Assembly (NCBI RefSeq): GCF_023051105.1
Contig: NZ_JALKIL010000003.1
Span: forward strand, 124,001 to 188,000
Length of the DNA stretch: 64,000 bases
Direction of reading: 5' to 3'
Origin: Anaerobiospirillum sp. NML120449
GTDB lineage: Bacteria > Pseudomonadota > Gammaproteobacteria > Enterobacterales > Succinivibrionaceae
Made by a program: the position numbers and the translations under genes. Of the stretch, positions 19,791 to 29,059 are shown piece after piece (the first letter of the stretch is position 1; each line of letters begins with the position of its first letter). The notes under the pieces were generated by a model. That model saw only the letters and a program-made list of their open reading frames with translations, was not told the origin of the DNA and ran no database searches.

Positions 19791-20094
19791 AATCGCCCTT
19801 TATATCTACGATAATCGATATTTATACATATTATTTTATAAAGAATATTTGGCAGGATTTTGTGCTTCTTATGTAAGATATGATTATGCCCCTGTAAGAA
19901 TGACGGGGCTTATCACGGGCAGGGTTACAGTTTTGCCATTGGATGGCTTTGGCCATGTCTATGGCCATTGCTATGGCTATGGTCGTGGCTAAGGCTGCAG
20001 CTGCAGCTTTTGCTGTCGGTTGCTGTGGCTGTGACTGTCGATTGCTTTTAAGGTTGCTGCGGCTACGGCGGCTGTGTGGTGAGATTATGAAAGG
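19791..20094. other. Convergent intergenic spacer
   Basis: About 300 bp separate the second flagellin from the convergent dehydrogenase gene. The stretch includes a GGCTATGGCCATTG-type short repeat at 19940-20000. No gene is supported. Confidence 0.5.
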
Positions 20095-21315
20095 CTATAT
20101 GCCCAGGCGGCGGACTTCCTGGCCTGGTCGCCAGGTATAGGCTATGGTGTAGATTGATTCGCAGGCATAGGCATCGAGCTTGACGTAACAGCCAAGGCTG
20201 TTGCTCTCGGAGAGGTTGAGCTCAGCTACCAGACGGGATACGTCTACTACCGGAATGCCCATGTCTATAAAATTCTGCGGAAGACCGCAGTCACTGAAGA
20301 AGTTGCGCAGCGCGTTGATACCGGATCGTGCAGTAGACTCAGGATCATCAAAGTTCATAGGAATGCCAAATACCCTGTTGGCAAACTGAGCCATGCGCAT
20401 GATATTGGCGGGCAGACAATAGGTAAGCCAGGCCGGGATAAGAACAGCCAGTCCCCCACCATGTGAGGTACCGTAAACGGCATTTAAGGCACTCTCAAGA
20501 GCATGCAGAGCAAAGTCAGGCTCACGACCAAGGCTGCACATGCCATTTTGAGCCAGAGTACCGGCCAGCATCAGGTTGCCACGGGCTTCAATGTTATTAG
20601 GCTCTTCAAGGATCTGCGGAAGAATACGCAAGATGGTACGCAGCAAGCCTTCACAGAGCTCATCAGTAATCTGAACATTCTGTGTATTGGTGAAATAGCA
20701 TTCAATGACATGAGTAATCATGTCCATTGAACCCAGAAGGGTGTCGTCACGTGAGGTACTCAGTGACAGCTCAGGGTTCAGAATGGCAAAGCGAGGCAGG
20801 AACTGCGGGCTGGAACGGGTAAATTTACGACTGATACCGTCACGGATCTGAACAATGGTACAGACAGGAGAGCATTCAGCACCGGCATCAGGAGTAGTTA
20901 CCAGAGCACCTAAAGCCAGTGAATGAGCGGGATCACGGGTTCCAACGAAGAAATCGAGCACATCACCATTGTAAATTGCGCCGACACTGAGTACTTTTCC
21001 GCTGTTAATCACATTGGAGCGGCCAATTGCGACAATGGTATCAATATGATGCTGGCGGCAAAATGCAATGCCTCTATAGATTGAGTCCAGTGATGGCTCG
21101 TTTTCGTCCTCAAACTTGAGATCAAAAATCTCAAGACCGGCACGATCAAGGGAGCGACGAATACGGTCAAGCAGATCAGGTTTATCAAGAGCCTCAACGC
21201 CATAATGCAGAAGCACTCTGCGTCCGCCCTCAATCTTTACCTGGGAACCCACCTCATTTTCACGGGCGCGGCCAAACATCATAAAGGTACGGCGCTGATA
21301 GTCGAAATTTTCCAT
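20095..21315 (-). CDS. Iron-type (group III) alcohol dehydrogenase family protein with degenerate cofactor loop
   Basis: The protein is 406 aa, usual for the family, and resembles the butanol dehydrogenase/YqhD branch (N-terminus MENFDYQRRTFMMFGR). The likely metal ligands are present: Asp and His in SMDMITHVIE, His in FALHALES, and His in TSHGGGLAVLIP. The family's NAD(P)-binding loop GGGSxxDxxK reads AIGRSNVINSGK here, with two Gly and the Asp replaced; the downstream lid TLPATGSE reads TTPDAGAECS. These changes suggest weak or altered cofactor use, or a non-dehydrogenase role. The ribosome-binding site is GGGAGA. The gene is monocistronic and converges on the flagellins. The fold assignment is firm; the activity is uncertain. 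Confidence 0.9.
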   Translation of the reverse strand: MENFDYQRRTFMMFGRARENEVGSQVKIEGGRRVLLHYGVEALDKPDLLDRIRRSLDRAGLEIFDLKFEDENEPSLDSIYRGIAFCRQHHIDTIVAIGRSNVINSGKVLSVGAIYNGDVLDFFVGTRDPAHSLALGALVTTPDAGAECSPVCTIVQIRDGISRKFTRSSPQFLPRFAILNPELSLSTSRDDTLLGSMDMITHVIECYFTNTQNVQITDELCEGLLRTILRILPQILEEPNNIEARGNLMLAGTLAQNGMCSLGREPDFALHALESALNAVYGTSHGGGLAVLIPAWLTYCLPANIMRMAQFANRVFGIPMNFDDPESTARSGINALRNFFSDCGLPQNFIDMGIPVVDVSRLVAELNLSESNSLGCYVKLDAYACESIYTIAYTWRPGQEVRRLGI

Positions 21316-22311
21316 GCTCTCTCCCTGCCTTGTTTACTGGGGACTGCCCCGATCTTAATGCAAGCAACCTCTTTTCACCAGACACAGTTTCATCAAGATC
21401 AGCAGGTGTAAGCACTTATACCCTGAATTGCTCCAGCAGACATGTCGTGTACCCGTCCAATATTGCTTATGACAGCTGTTCAGTCTGTTAACAGCCTTAT
21501 GGTATCTGATACCCGTGTCAGCCTTTAGTGACTGTGGACTTGATCTGAGCTCTGATCAAAGATCAACAGCAGTTACAGGAGCACATGCTGTGGCTGCTCA
21601 TAATATATTTGTATATGGCTGAATATGAACGCTGCTAAATGAAAACATGCATTGATCCTTGCATCAGAGTGCTCCAGTGCCGTTGAGAGGCCAGGAAACA
21701 GTAACTGCATGCAGGTATGAATGGCAGGTTTCATTAGGCAGCAGGCATAAACCAGTGGCGTACTTTTGAGCCCTGCAAGTCTGGCGGTATTGCGGAGTGC
21801 AGTCGCATACTCATGACTGTATGGCTGGCCCCAGCGCGCTTAATCATGACTGTGTGACGGACTGTAGATCGCTCCAGCAAGTCTGTGTGACGGACTGTAG
21901 ATCGCTCCAGCAAGTCTGTGTGACGGACTGTAGATCGCTCCAGCAAGTCTGTGTGACGGTCTGTAGATCGCTCCAGCAAGTCTGTGTGACGGTCTGCAGA
22001 GCATTGCAAGCAAGGCTTAATTTTGGCCTGCAAAACGCTTAATCATAGCCGCATACAGAGCTGCAATGCGCTCAAACGTGAATGCGAGGATGGAGGCAGT
22101 GCGCTGCAGAGCGCATTTCTGAAGGCGGACTGGCTGTTCCTGATTTTGGCTAAGGATGTGTGAAAATCTGTTGTGTGAGTTTTACAGGTGTGGATATGGC
22201 GCGGATTTTTTGTGCAGAAATATCGCAGTTGCCGCAAAAGCTGCATATTGCAGTGGTCAGATTGTGCACTGTGCTATAAACTTTAGCTGTAGTTTGTAGA
22301 GGAGATAAGCC
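21316..22311. other. Intergenic region with 33-bp tandem repeats
   Basis: This 1-kb divergent spacer holds the 33-bp tandem array listed separately and otherwise AT-rich sequence. No gene is supported. Confidence 0.55.
21851..22015. repeat. 33-bp tandem repeat, four copies plus a diverged fifth
   Basis: The unit begins TGTGTGACGGACTGTAGATC and runs on through GCTCCAGCAAGTC. Copies start at 21851, 21884, 21917 and 21950 and are nearly identical; a diverged copy follows at 21983. There are no spacers, so it is not CRISPR. The period is a multiple of three, but no gene frame looks real. Confidence 0.9.
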
Positions 22312-23649
22312 ATGGACATCAGCGCCCGCGTACTGGAACTTGCCGCAGGCCATAAACTGCACAGCGGAGACAATGACAGCTCCCGCCTGCCTGCAGCACT
22401 TGAGTACGCAGACCGTCAGTGGGAGCAAATGGTTAACGCCTGGTGCAGCCGCATGTTCGCATCAGCCCCAGCCAGAACTTTTGACTTCTCATCACCAGCT
22501 GCTGCTCCGGGCAACAGCCCATCTGGCCAGGGTAATGGCAAGACTGTAACAGGTGGCACTTCCGATTCTTCAGGACGCAAAGCTGCTGAAAATGCAGCTA
22601 CCCGCAGCAATGTGCGCACTGCTAATAAGGGCAATGGTGCAACTGAAGATAAAGACAGTCCTGAGCAGGTTGCAGCAGATGCTGAAGCTGCAGCTCAGGC
22701 TCAGCAGACTCATGCCGCTCAGATGGCATTAATTGAAGAGCTGGCCTTTACTCAGGAAGTAAAGGCTGTGCTTGGTCTGCAGACCCTGCTGGTTAAGGAT
22801 GCTGACAAGGAACAGCAACGTCTTGACCTGGTAAAGACCGCCTGGGAAGCCGCCCGTCTCATGCGCGTTTTACCTCTGGACACCTCAAGCGGCATGCGTC
22901 TGATTGCCCGCACCATGTCACTGGGCATGCTCTTTTATGCTGGCGGCAAAGCAGATGAATTTGGTATTTATCTGCGTGCTCGAGGCCCTGAGATAGACGC
23001 TGCCCTCAAGGAAGCCTCTGAGCAGTACAGCTCTGCTGCGGGTTCAGCCCATGATGCTGACAATGCCTGTGGCAACGCCAGCAGTGACAACACCGGTGAA
23101 AGTGGCAGTGCCTACGGCAGCTGCAGCTGTAACAGTACTGCAGTCCGTCGTATGGCTGAAGCACGTTTTGGCCTGCTCTGTGAAATTTTCCAGGTATGGC
23201 GCGAAATGTTCTCCTTCAGTGAGAAACTTAACCCTACTTATCTGCACCAGTCCCACCGTACTTTTAATGAGCATCTCAAGGCAGCCGCTGATCTGGTTGA
23301 ACACTGCACTGACGAACAGCAAAAGCTTAATCATGCTCTTTACCTTGCTGTTTTTGCCCGTTGCCGTGCTGCAACCTGTGCCCTTCTTGATATGGAGGAC
23401 AGTGATGAGCCAGCACCTGCCCAGCCGGTAAACAATGAAATTGACTGGGATGCTGTAGGCAATGCCTTTGAAGAGGACTCCTCAGGCTGGGGTCCTGCTG
23501 ATGCCCAGCACTGTGCCATTGCCCCTGGTGGTGACCGTGAGCTGGCCTGCTCTCAGTTTACTGAAGCTCTGGAAAACACCACCAGAATTGAAGACCACGA
23601 GCTGGAAGTAACCATCAGAGCATTACGTACCATGGTCAAACTTGCCTGA
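22312..23649 (+). CDS. Unrecognised 445-aa soluble protein
   Basis: A strong ribosome-binding site (GAGGAG) precedes MDISARVLEL, and a clear terminator follows. Residues 1-50 look folded. Residues 55-130 are a Ser/Gly/Asn/Ala-rich linker. Residues 135-330 are mostly helical, with conserved-looking segments such as LMRVLPLDTSSGMRLIARTMSLGMLFYAGG and RFGLLCEIFQVWREMF, interrupted by a Ser/Asn/Cys insert near 245-275. The C-terminal part is acidic (NEIDWDAVGNAFEEDSSGWG). There is no signal peptide, membrane helix or catalytic motif. The gene is monocistronic and faces the convergent autotransporter gene. I do not recognise the family. Confidence 0.85.
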   Translation: MDISARVLELAAGHKLHSGDNDSSRLPAALEYADRQWEQMVNAWCSRMFASAPARTFDFSSPAAAPGNSPSGQGNGKTVTGGTSDSSGRKAAENAATRSNVRTANKGNGATEDKDSPEQVAADAEAAAQAQQTHAAQMALIEELAFTQEVKAVLGLQTLLVKDADKEQQRLDLVKTAWEAARLMRVLPLDTSSGMRLIARTMSLGMLFYAGGKADEFGIYLRARGPEIDAALKEASEQYSSAAGSAHDADNACGNASSDNTGESGSAYGSCSCNSTAVRRMAEARFGLLCEIFQVWREMFSFSEKLNPTYLHQSHRTFNEHLKAAADLVEHCTDEQQKLNHALYLAVFARCRAATCALLDMEDSDEPAPAQPVNNEIDWDAVGNAFEEDSSGWGPADAQHCAIAPGGDRELACSQFTEALENTTRIEDHELEVTIRALRTMVKLA

Positions 23650-23669
23650 TCTTTCTTTTAACCAGCAAA

Positions 23670-23696
23670 AAGGGCTCCCTGAGGGAGCCCTTTTTG
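23670..23696 (+). terminator. Rho-independent terminator
   Basis: The stem AGGGCTCCCT/AGGGAGCCCT around GAG-type loop bases is followed by five T. It ends the 445-aa gene and may also serve the convergent autotransporter, since the stem is nearly symmetrical with A-rich sequence on its left. Confidence 0.9.
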
Positions 23697-23726
23697 TTTT
23701 GGTCAACGACCTGGAAGGTCAGTTCA

Positions 23727-26700
23727 TCAGAACTGATAGTTCATGCTGACGTTCCAGCTCAGATCCTCAAGATCGCTGGCATCAGCAAAGCCCGAACGCA
23801 GACGGGTACCCCAGGTAAAGTTACCAAAGGTTGCCCACAGACCAAGGGCAGCAGAGGTCAGATTATCTGAGCGCTCTATGCCGTTGATATGGGCATTTAT
23901 TCCGGTATTGAGATAAGAGCCGTCAAAGTCGTAGCTTACGTCCTTAAGAGCAGTCATATGCTCAAGCTCAGCAGTAAGCTGCAGCCAGGAGCTCATCTGC
24001 ATGGCCATACGTGCACCAATATACAGATCAAGGCCATTGTAGTCCTCAGCACTGTCCTCTATGCCCAGAGCATATTCCTTTTCTGCAAAAGAACCACGGT
24101 GGAATCTGTTGATATCAAGGCCCAGATAAGGGTTGAAACGCACAGATCCAAACTCAAGCTGCATACCGGCTTCGTTATACCAGTTGGCATACCAGTCAGT
24201 GTGATCTGAGTGTACCTGAGCATCCATGACATCACGTCTAATGTCAGAGTCAATGTAGCTTGCGCCCAGACGGGAGGCTACATAGAACCAGTCCTGTCTG
24301 TATGAACCATAGAAAGAGACATTGCTCAGATCAATCTCAGTGCGGCCGCCCAGCTCACCAAAAGTGGTTTTGGCATGAGACTGAGCCAGTGCAGCACCAA
24401 TCATGTAGTTATCACCAATACGACGGTCAAAACCAACATGAGCAGTATAGATTGAGGTATCAGTACCGGCAAAGCCGTCCTGTGAAAGCTCGATATCGTT
24501 ATATCCGGCATCACCGTAGAAACCGTCCATGCCCAGCATACGTACGGCAGCCATACGCTCAGCTAAGGTACGGTTAACCACCTGAGCCTGACGGGCGATG
24601 ATGTTCTGAGAGCTGGCATGGATTTCACCTGACAGACTGTCCATTGCACGGGCAAAATCTGCTGCAGGAGTGTTAACCAGCTTCAGGGCTGCCTGATAGG
24701 CAGGTGAGCTGTAAACCTCAGTCTGCTCCGGAGCAACTCCAGAATCGCCAGCTGCTGATACGGCAGCCACTGCCTGAGCACCATCAGCGCTGCGTGCAGC
24801 ACTGTTACCGGCCCCAGCTGCAATCGCAGCCTGCTGCTGGCTCTGAGTGTTCTGCAGGCCCGCAATAAGACCATCGAGCGATGCTGCTGTATTCAGAGTC
24901 TGCTCATTGGCCAGACCCATAGACCTTACGGCTTTGGTACGGGTAGGGATCTCGTAGGTTACCTGGTAGGTACCATTGCTGTTTGTCAGATTTCCAGAGG
25001 TTGCTGTATTTCCACCTATTTTGAGTCCAGAGATAGACTTCATTGCCTCTGTTGAGTCATAAGCTCCGGTGTAGTTGCCACTGCCTGGTTTAATTACATC
25101 ACGAGTAACAGAGCTGCCTACGGTTCCAAGATTGGTGGCCTGATATGAGTACAGATATACCTTGTTATTGCTGGCATCCAGGTTGACACTGCTTGCACTG
25201 AGGTAGCCGTCAATCAGGTCAATATGAAGTTTGGCCGAGCTGCCGCTCATATTAACAGCACCAGCCTGAACTGGGCCTACAACAGAGGTCTTACCTTTGC
25301 TTGAAATAGAGGTCAAAGTGATCTGATCAGTTGTGCCTGAGGTAGCAGGATTGTATTTACCCAGCACCAGCTCACCACCAGTACCGTTGTAAATAGGGGC
25401 TGTATTATTGCCTCTGAGGTGCATCTGGCCCTGATGGACAACAATGCCGCCTGTAAAGGTGTTATTGCCAGTCAGAATCAGAGGCTTAGAGCCGGTCTTA
25501 TAAATACCTCCAGGACCGGTAATGTTATTTGACCAGGTGTAGTTGGTGTCATTAAGACGGGGATCACCTACGTCTTTGACTTTGACTTCAACGAATTTGG
25601 CAGAGCCTGTATAGCCATCAGCTGTCAATCTACCTGAGTCCACGGCAAACTGACCTATAAGGTCATTATGCAGCATGGCAGGGCCATTCATGGCTCGATC
25701 TTTGTTCAGGGCTCCCCAGCCGGTTATGCTGTCCGGGCCTGTAGTGATACCGCTGTCCTTCTTGCCATCTGACATCTTGTCAGCTGTGGTAAGAATGGAC
25801 ATGGTAACGAGATGATTACTCATCCATGGGTACTTGTACCATACATTCATGGCTGTTGCGCTGACACGAGGAGCTGCGAAGGAGGTACCTACCTCACCAC
25901 TGGCATTACCATTGGCTGCAATACCCCAAAGCATGGCGTCTTTACCAATGTAGTTGGCATACTGTACTGGAGATGCATTGCCCTGACCATTTCCGGCAAT
26001 AGCACCGTGTTCTCCATTAAGTGCAGTGGCGGCCAGCCAGCCTTTACGGGCTCCCTGATAACCGGATGCAGTAGGAATCTGAGCATAGGCATCGGCCTCT
26101 GTCAGGTTGTCATTACCTGCAGCAAAGACAATAATCGAATCCTTATTAGCAGCAAGATCCCATATACCGGCGACCAGACTGTTGTCCTTTATTGAACCAG
26201 GGTTTGACGGAAGACCGGTTACAACTCTGGTTTCTGCAGTGACATTGCCATGGGCTGAGGCTGAGTTAGGTGAACCGCCCCATGAGTTGTTAAAAACACG
26301 TGCGCCGTTGTTATAGGCATCCTTAAAGTAGTCCAGACTTACGCTGATTCTGGTCGCATTAGCAGCATTACCTGCTGTATAGCCACGCATCTGTACGCCG
26401 CCGCTTTTCAGCTCGGGGCTCAGATTTGCGTACAGAGTGGAAAAAACAATAGCGCCGTGTGAGCGATAGTTGCCCGGTGATGCCCCGCCCACATTGGTAA
26501 GACCGTTTCCTGCTGTAAAAGCAGAGTCAATAATGCCCAGATATGGAAGTGACCATGGGTTGGCTCTTTGCCAGCTTGTCGGGTTTACATTGGATACATT
26601 AGGGATTTCGGTTGGCCTGAATGGGCCGCCAGTGCCTGAGCCGCCGCTGCCGTCACCACTTCCGCCATCGCCTCCGTCTGGAGGTGGTGGAGTAACAGGT

Positions 26701-26906
26701 GAGGTGCCGCCGCCACCGCCGCCACCACCACCGCCACCGCCGGGGCCTGGAATGAAGCTGCTGGCACCGCCACCGCCACCACCGCCAGATCCGCAGGCAG
26801 TAAGTAAACAGGACAGGGCAACTGTGATCAGACTAAGTTTCAGCTTTGAGGAGCCTGTTGAGCCAGCAGTCGCATGAACTGCATTATCTTGTGATGGATG
26901 TTGCAT
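23727..26906 (-). CDS. Subtilisin-type (S8) autotransporter lipoprotein, NalP/SphB1-like
   Basis: The protein is 1059 aa. Its signal sequence has a lipobox (LLTAC, Cys38), so the N-terminus should be acylated. The next 60 residues are poly-Gly and Pro/Gly-rich. The S8 protease domain has likely catalytic Asp127 (LGIIDSAF), His150 (SHGAIV) and Ser near 341 (GTSFAAP). A passenger beta-helix segment follows, with an autotransporter-type repeat (LTGNNTFTGGIVVHQG, about 475-495). From about residue 790 there is a C-terminal beta-barrel ending in Phe (SMNYQF). Lipidated subtilisin autotransporters such as NalP and SphB1 mature other surface proteins, so a surface maturase role is plausible. GGAG lies five bases from the start. 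It is monocistronic, and no obvious substrate gene is adjacent. Confidence 0.93.
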   Translation of the reverse strand: MQHPSQDNAVHATAGSTGSSKLKLSLITVALSCLLTACGSGGGGGGGASSFIPGPGGGGGGGGGGGGTSPVTPPPPDGGDGGSGDGSGGSGTGGPFRPTEIPNVSNVNPTSWQRANPWSLPYLGIIDSAFTAGNGLTNVGGASPGNYRSHGAIVFSTLYANLSPELKSGGVQMRGYTAGNAANATRISVSLDYFKDAYNNGARVFNNSWGGSPNSASAHGNVTAETRVVTGLPSNPGSIKDNSLVAGIWDLAANKDSIIVFAAGNDNLTEADAYAQIPTASGYQGARKGWLAATALNGEHGAIAGNGQGNASPVQYANYIGKDAMLWGIAANGNASGEVGTSFAAPRVSATAMNVWYKYPWMSNHLVTMSILTTADKMSDGKKDSGITTGPDSITGWGALNKDRAMNGPAMLHNDLIGQFAVDSGRLTADGYTGSAKFVEVKVKDVGDPRLNDTNYTWSNNITGPGGIYKTGSKPLILTGNNTFTGGIVVHQGQMHLRGNNTAPIYNGTGGELVLGKYNPATSGTTDQITLTSISSKGKTSVVGPVQAGAVNMSGSSAKLHIDLIDGYLSASSVNLDASNNKVYLYSYQATNLGTVGSSVTRDVIKPGSGNYTGAYDSTEAMKSISGLKIGGNTATSGNLTNSNGTYQVTYEIPTRTKAVRSMGLANEQTLNTAASLDGLIAGLQNTQSQQQAAIAAGAGNSAARSADGAQAVAAVSAAGDSGVAPEQTEVYSSPAYQAALKLVNTPAADFARAMDSLSGEIHASSQNIIARQAQVVNRTLAERMAAVRMLGMDGFYGDAGYNDIELSQDGFAGTDTSIYTAHVGFDRRIGDNYMIGAALAQSHAKTTFGELGGRTEIDLSNVSFYGSYRQDWFYVASRLGASYIDSDIRRDVMDAQVHSDHTDWYANWYNEAGMQLEFGSVRFNPYLGLDINRFHRGSFAEKEYALGIEDSAEDYNGLDLYIGARMAMQMSSWLQLTAELEHMTALKDVSYDFDGSYLNTGINAHINGIERSDNLTSAALGLWATFGNFTWGTRLRSGFADASDLEDLSWNVSMNYQF

Positions 26907-28554
26907 ACATACTCCAAAATTACAGCACTGGCCGCTGGTGAGAGCCGGCTAAGGTTTTTTGATGTCAGGAATTAAGAGAGCACCTGTACTTGATCTGTTC
27001 ACGACAGGAGCCTGCAGTACAGAATGTAACCTTTTATGCAGGTCGATTCATAGCTTTTGAAGCTATTATTCATTTTGCTTCGACTGACAATATCGGCAGA
27101 TCCGCCATTTTGTTAAATTTTGACCTGTGCTTACCGTACGCATCAAAACAGGGATAATCAAGGAAACTCAAACGCAGATCAGCAGTCTCCTCATCACAGA
27201 AAATGAATGTATCCGTGCCTATCTATAAATAGACATTAATCTATAATTGATATATCACTCCGGGCACAATTTTGATGCATTGATTTTCTGATAGATATGA
27301 AACATATCACCATGCCCGGGCTGATTTTTTTCTGACCTCCCTGCAATGTTCAGGTCATGACCCGAGCTGTCATATTGCCCGTTTTTATATTCCACAGTTG
27401 ATGCTGGATGTCCTCTTCATTTTCTGCACTCAGACTGGCTGCTGGACCATGTTTGACTTGCTTGCCACTTCATCTTTGCTCAGATTGCTGACCTCCTTGC
27501 CTGTGACAGACAGGCTGTACGTGCCTGACTGTGCCAGCAGAGGCTATTGCAGCCTTTCTGTCTGCATTATTGCCAGTCCAGATTTCAGATAGTACACAGC
27601 CAAATGGTTGAATTGATATCGTCTGCATTTGAATGGTTGCCCAGGTAATGCCACTTGTTGTTCACAAACAGGGACAAGGTCGGGACAAAGACAGGCTCTT
27701 GATGAATGGTCCTGTAGAGTGTTCAGAGGTTGGGCTTCTTTTGCAGCCGGTCTAAAGGTCCATCGGGTGGGCAAATGATGGCTGAGTGTACAGTCTAATG
27801 AGCTGGCGCATTCTCAGATGCCGGCACAGTCTCGGGCTCCGTGGCCTGACCAGATAGCATCTGCCATGGGCGCACCTGGTGCTTGCGTCGGCGCAGGCTC
27901 AGGCTCTGTCGTTGGCTCAGGCGACGGCTCAGGCTCATGGTAATGTCCATTTGAGCGCTCCTGGGAGGGCTGATGTACGGGCCTGAGAATGCTCCTGGCT
28001 TTGTCAGCGGAAGTATTGTGTTGTCCTCATAGGGCCTGGGATGGTGATTGTCTGGCAGGCGCAGGTAATGGCAGCTGCATCTGCCGGGGCGGGGCGAGAT
28101 AAAGTCCATGTTTTCTTCAGGTTAATTTATGCGCTGCCCGGCCTGTATTTGCGCGGGATTTGCTGGCATTTGTGGTGCACGTAAATCACCGCCCTGTCAA
28201 AAGTGAAAATAATTCACCTTTTATGTGGGATATACAGTAATATGTCGGAAAATTCCGCACCCAGGACAGCTTATTTTTCGTCACGAAGCTCATTTTTGTG
28301 CCGCTGGCGAGCTGTTTAAGGGATGAACAGGCATACAGTTTTGCTCTTTCGCTCAGCGTTTATGCAGCTGATTTATGATCAGGGACAGTACCCGGAGACA
28401 GATTCTGTTATGTCAGCGGTTTTTCAGCCTTTTGGTATTCGGGCAGTTTCGCTTTCGTAAGCCTGCATATCGCAGCCAAAATACCAGAGCCCCTGTGGGC
28501 CAGCTTAAGCCACTTTCTGGCCGTCACATGCCTTTAGATCACCTCATAATCCTT

Positions 28555-28586
28555 TTAAGTCCCTGAGAGCTTTGCGGCTCCTGCAG
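28555..28586. repeat. Dispersed 32-bp element, copy 1
   Basis: TTAAGnnCCTGAGAGCTTTG followed by nnGCTCCTGCAG recurs at 55791-55822 with about four differences. It can fold through GAGC/GCTC. It is intergenic in both places. Confidence 0.6.
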
Positions 28587-28720
28587 AGAACTTAAAGGCT
28601 ATTGTCGGCTGTTACAGTCTGACAGGGCATGCAATGCAGGTGCTTTCTGTCTGCCATGAGCCCAATGGATAAATGGTGTCTGCAGGCTGCCCTGCCATGG
28701 GGACCTGCAGTCCATGATCC

Positions 28721-28801
28721 TGGCAATGGCAATTGCAATGGCAATTGCAGTTGCAGTGGCAATGGTAATGGTAATGCCAATTGCAATGGCAATGGCAATG
28801 G
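28721..28801. repeat. Hexanucleotide-type microsatellite (TGGCAA/TTGCAA)
   Basis: The tract consists of variants of TGGCAA, TTGCAA, TTGCAG and TGGTAA over about 80 bp. It is intergenic, 260 bp upstream of potG. Confidence 0.8.
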
Positions 28802-29059
28802 TCCAGCAGCCAGGCTTGTGTATGGCTATCTCGTATGGGCCTTGTGATATGTAAGGAATTAAGAGGCAAACTGCATGTTCCTGCAGCAGGTGAGTACGGC
28901 TGCAGGCAAAGACCTGGCCTGATATAAATCAGCATTTTGTTTTAGTCAGGCTGCCTGAGTGCGCAGCGGCGCAGTCCTTTTGAGGGCTGTACCGGACCAG
29001 CGGTGAGGCAGGGGTGCTGTTTTTCAGCTTTTTTGCAATCTGATTTGGGAATTAACTGA

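Larger units (their letters stand above)
26907..29059. other. Long divergent intergenic region
   Basis: This 2.1-kb stretch lies between the autotransporter gene and potG. It is AT-rich at 27000-27350, where the autotransporter promoter should lie. A CCGGGCA/TGCCCGG inverted pair spans about 27259-27320. A hexanucleotide repeat tract and a dispersed 32-bp element are listed separately. Small open frames here have no ribosome-binding site or recognisable domain. Confidence 0.5.

Noticed and set aside
21851-22015. Possible CRISPR array
   Set aside because: Units are directly adjacent with no unique spacers and no cas genes nearby. The same holds for the arrays at 55621, 57270 and 61176.
27544-28109. 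Small minus-strand frames between the autotransporter and potG genes
   Set aside because: No ribosome-binding sites, Arg/Ser/Pro shadow-like composition, no motif.
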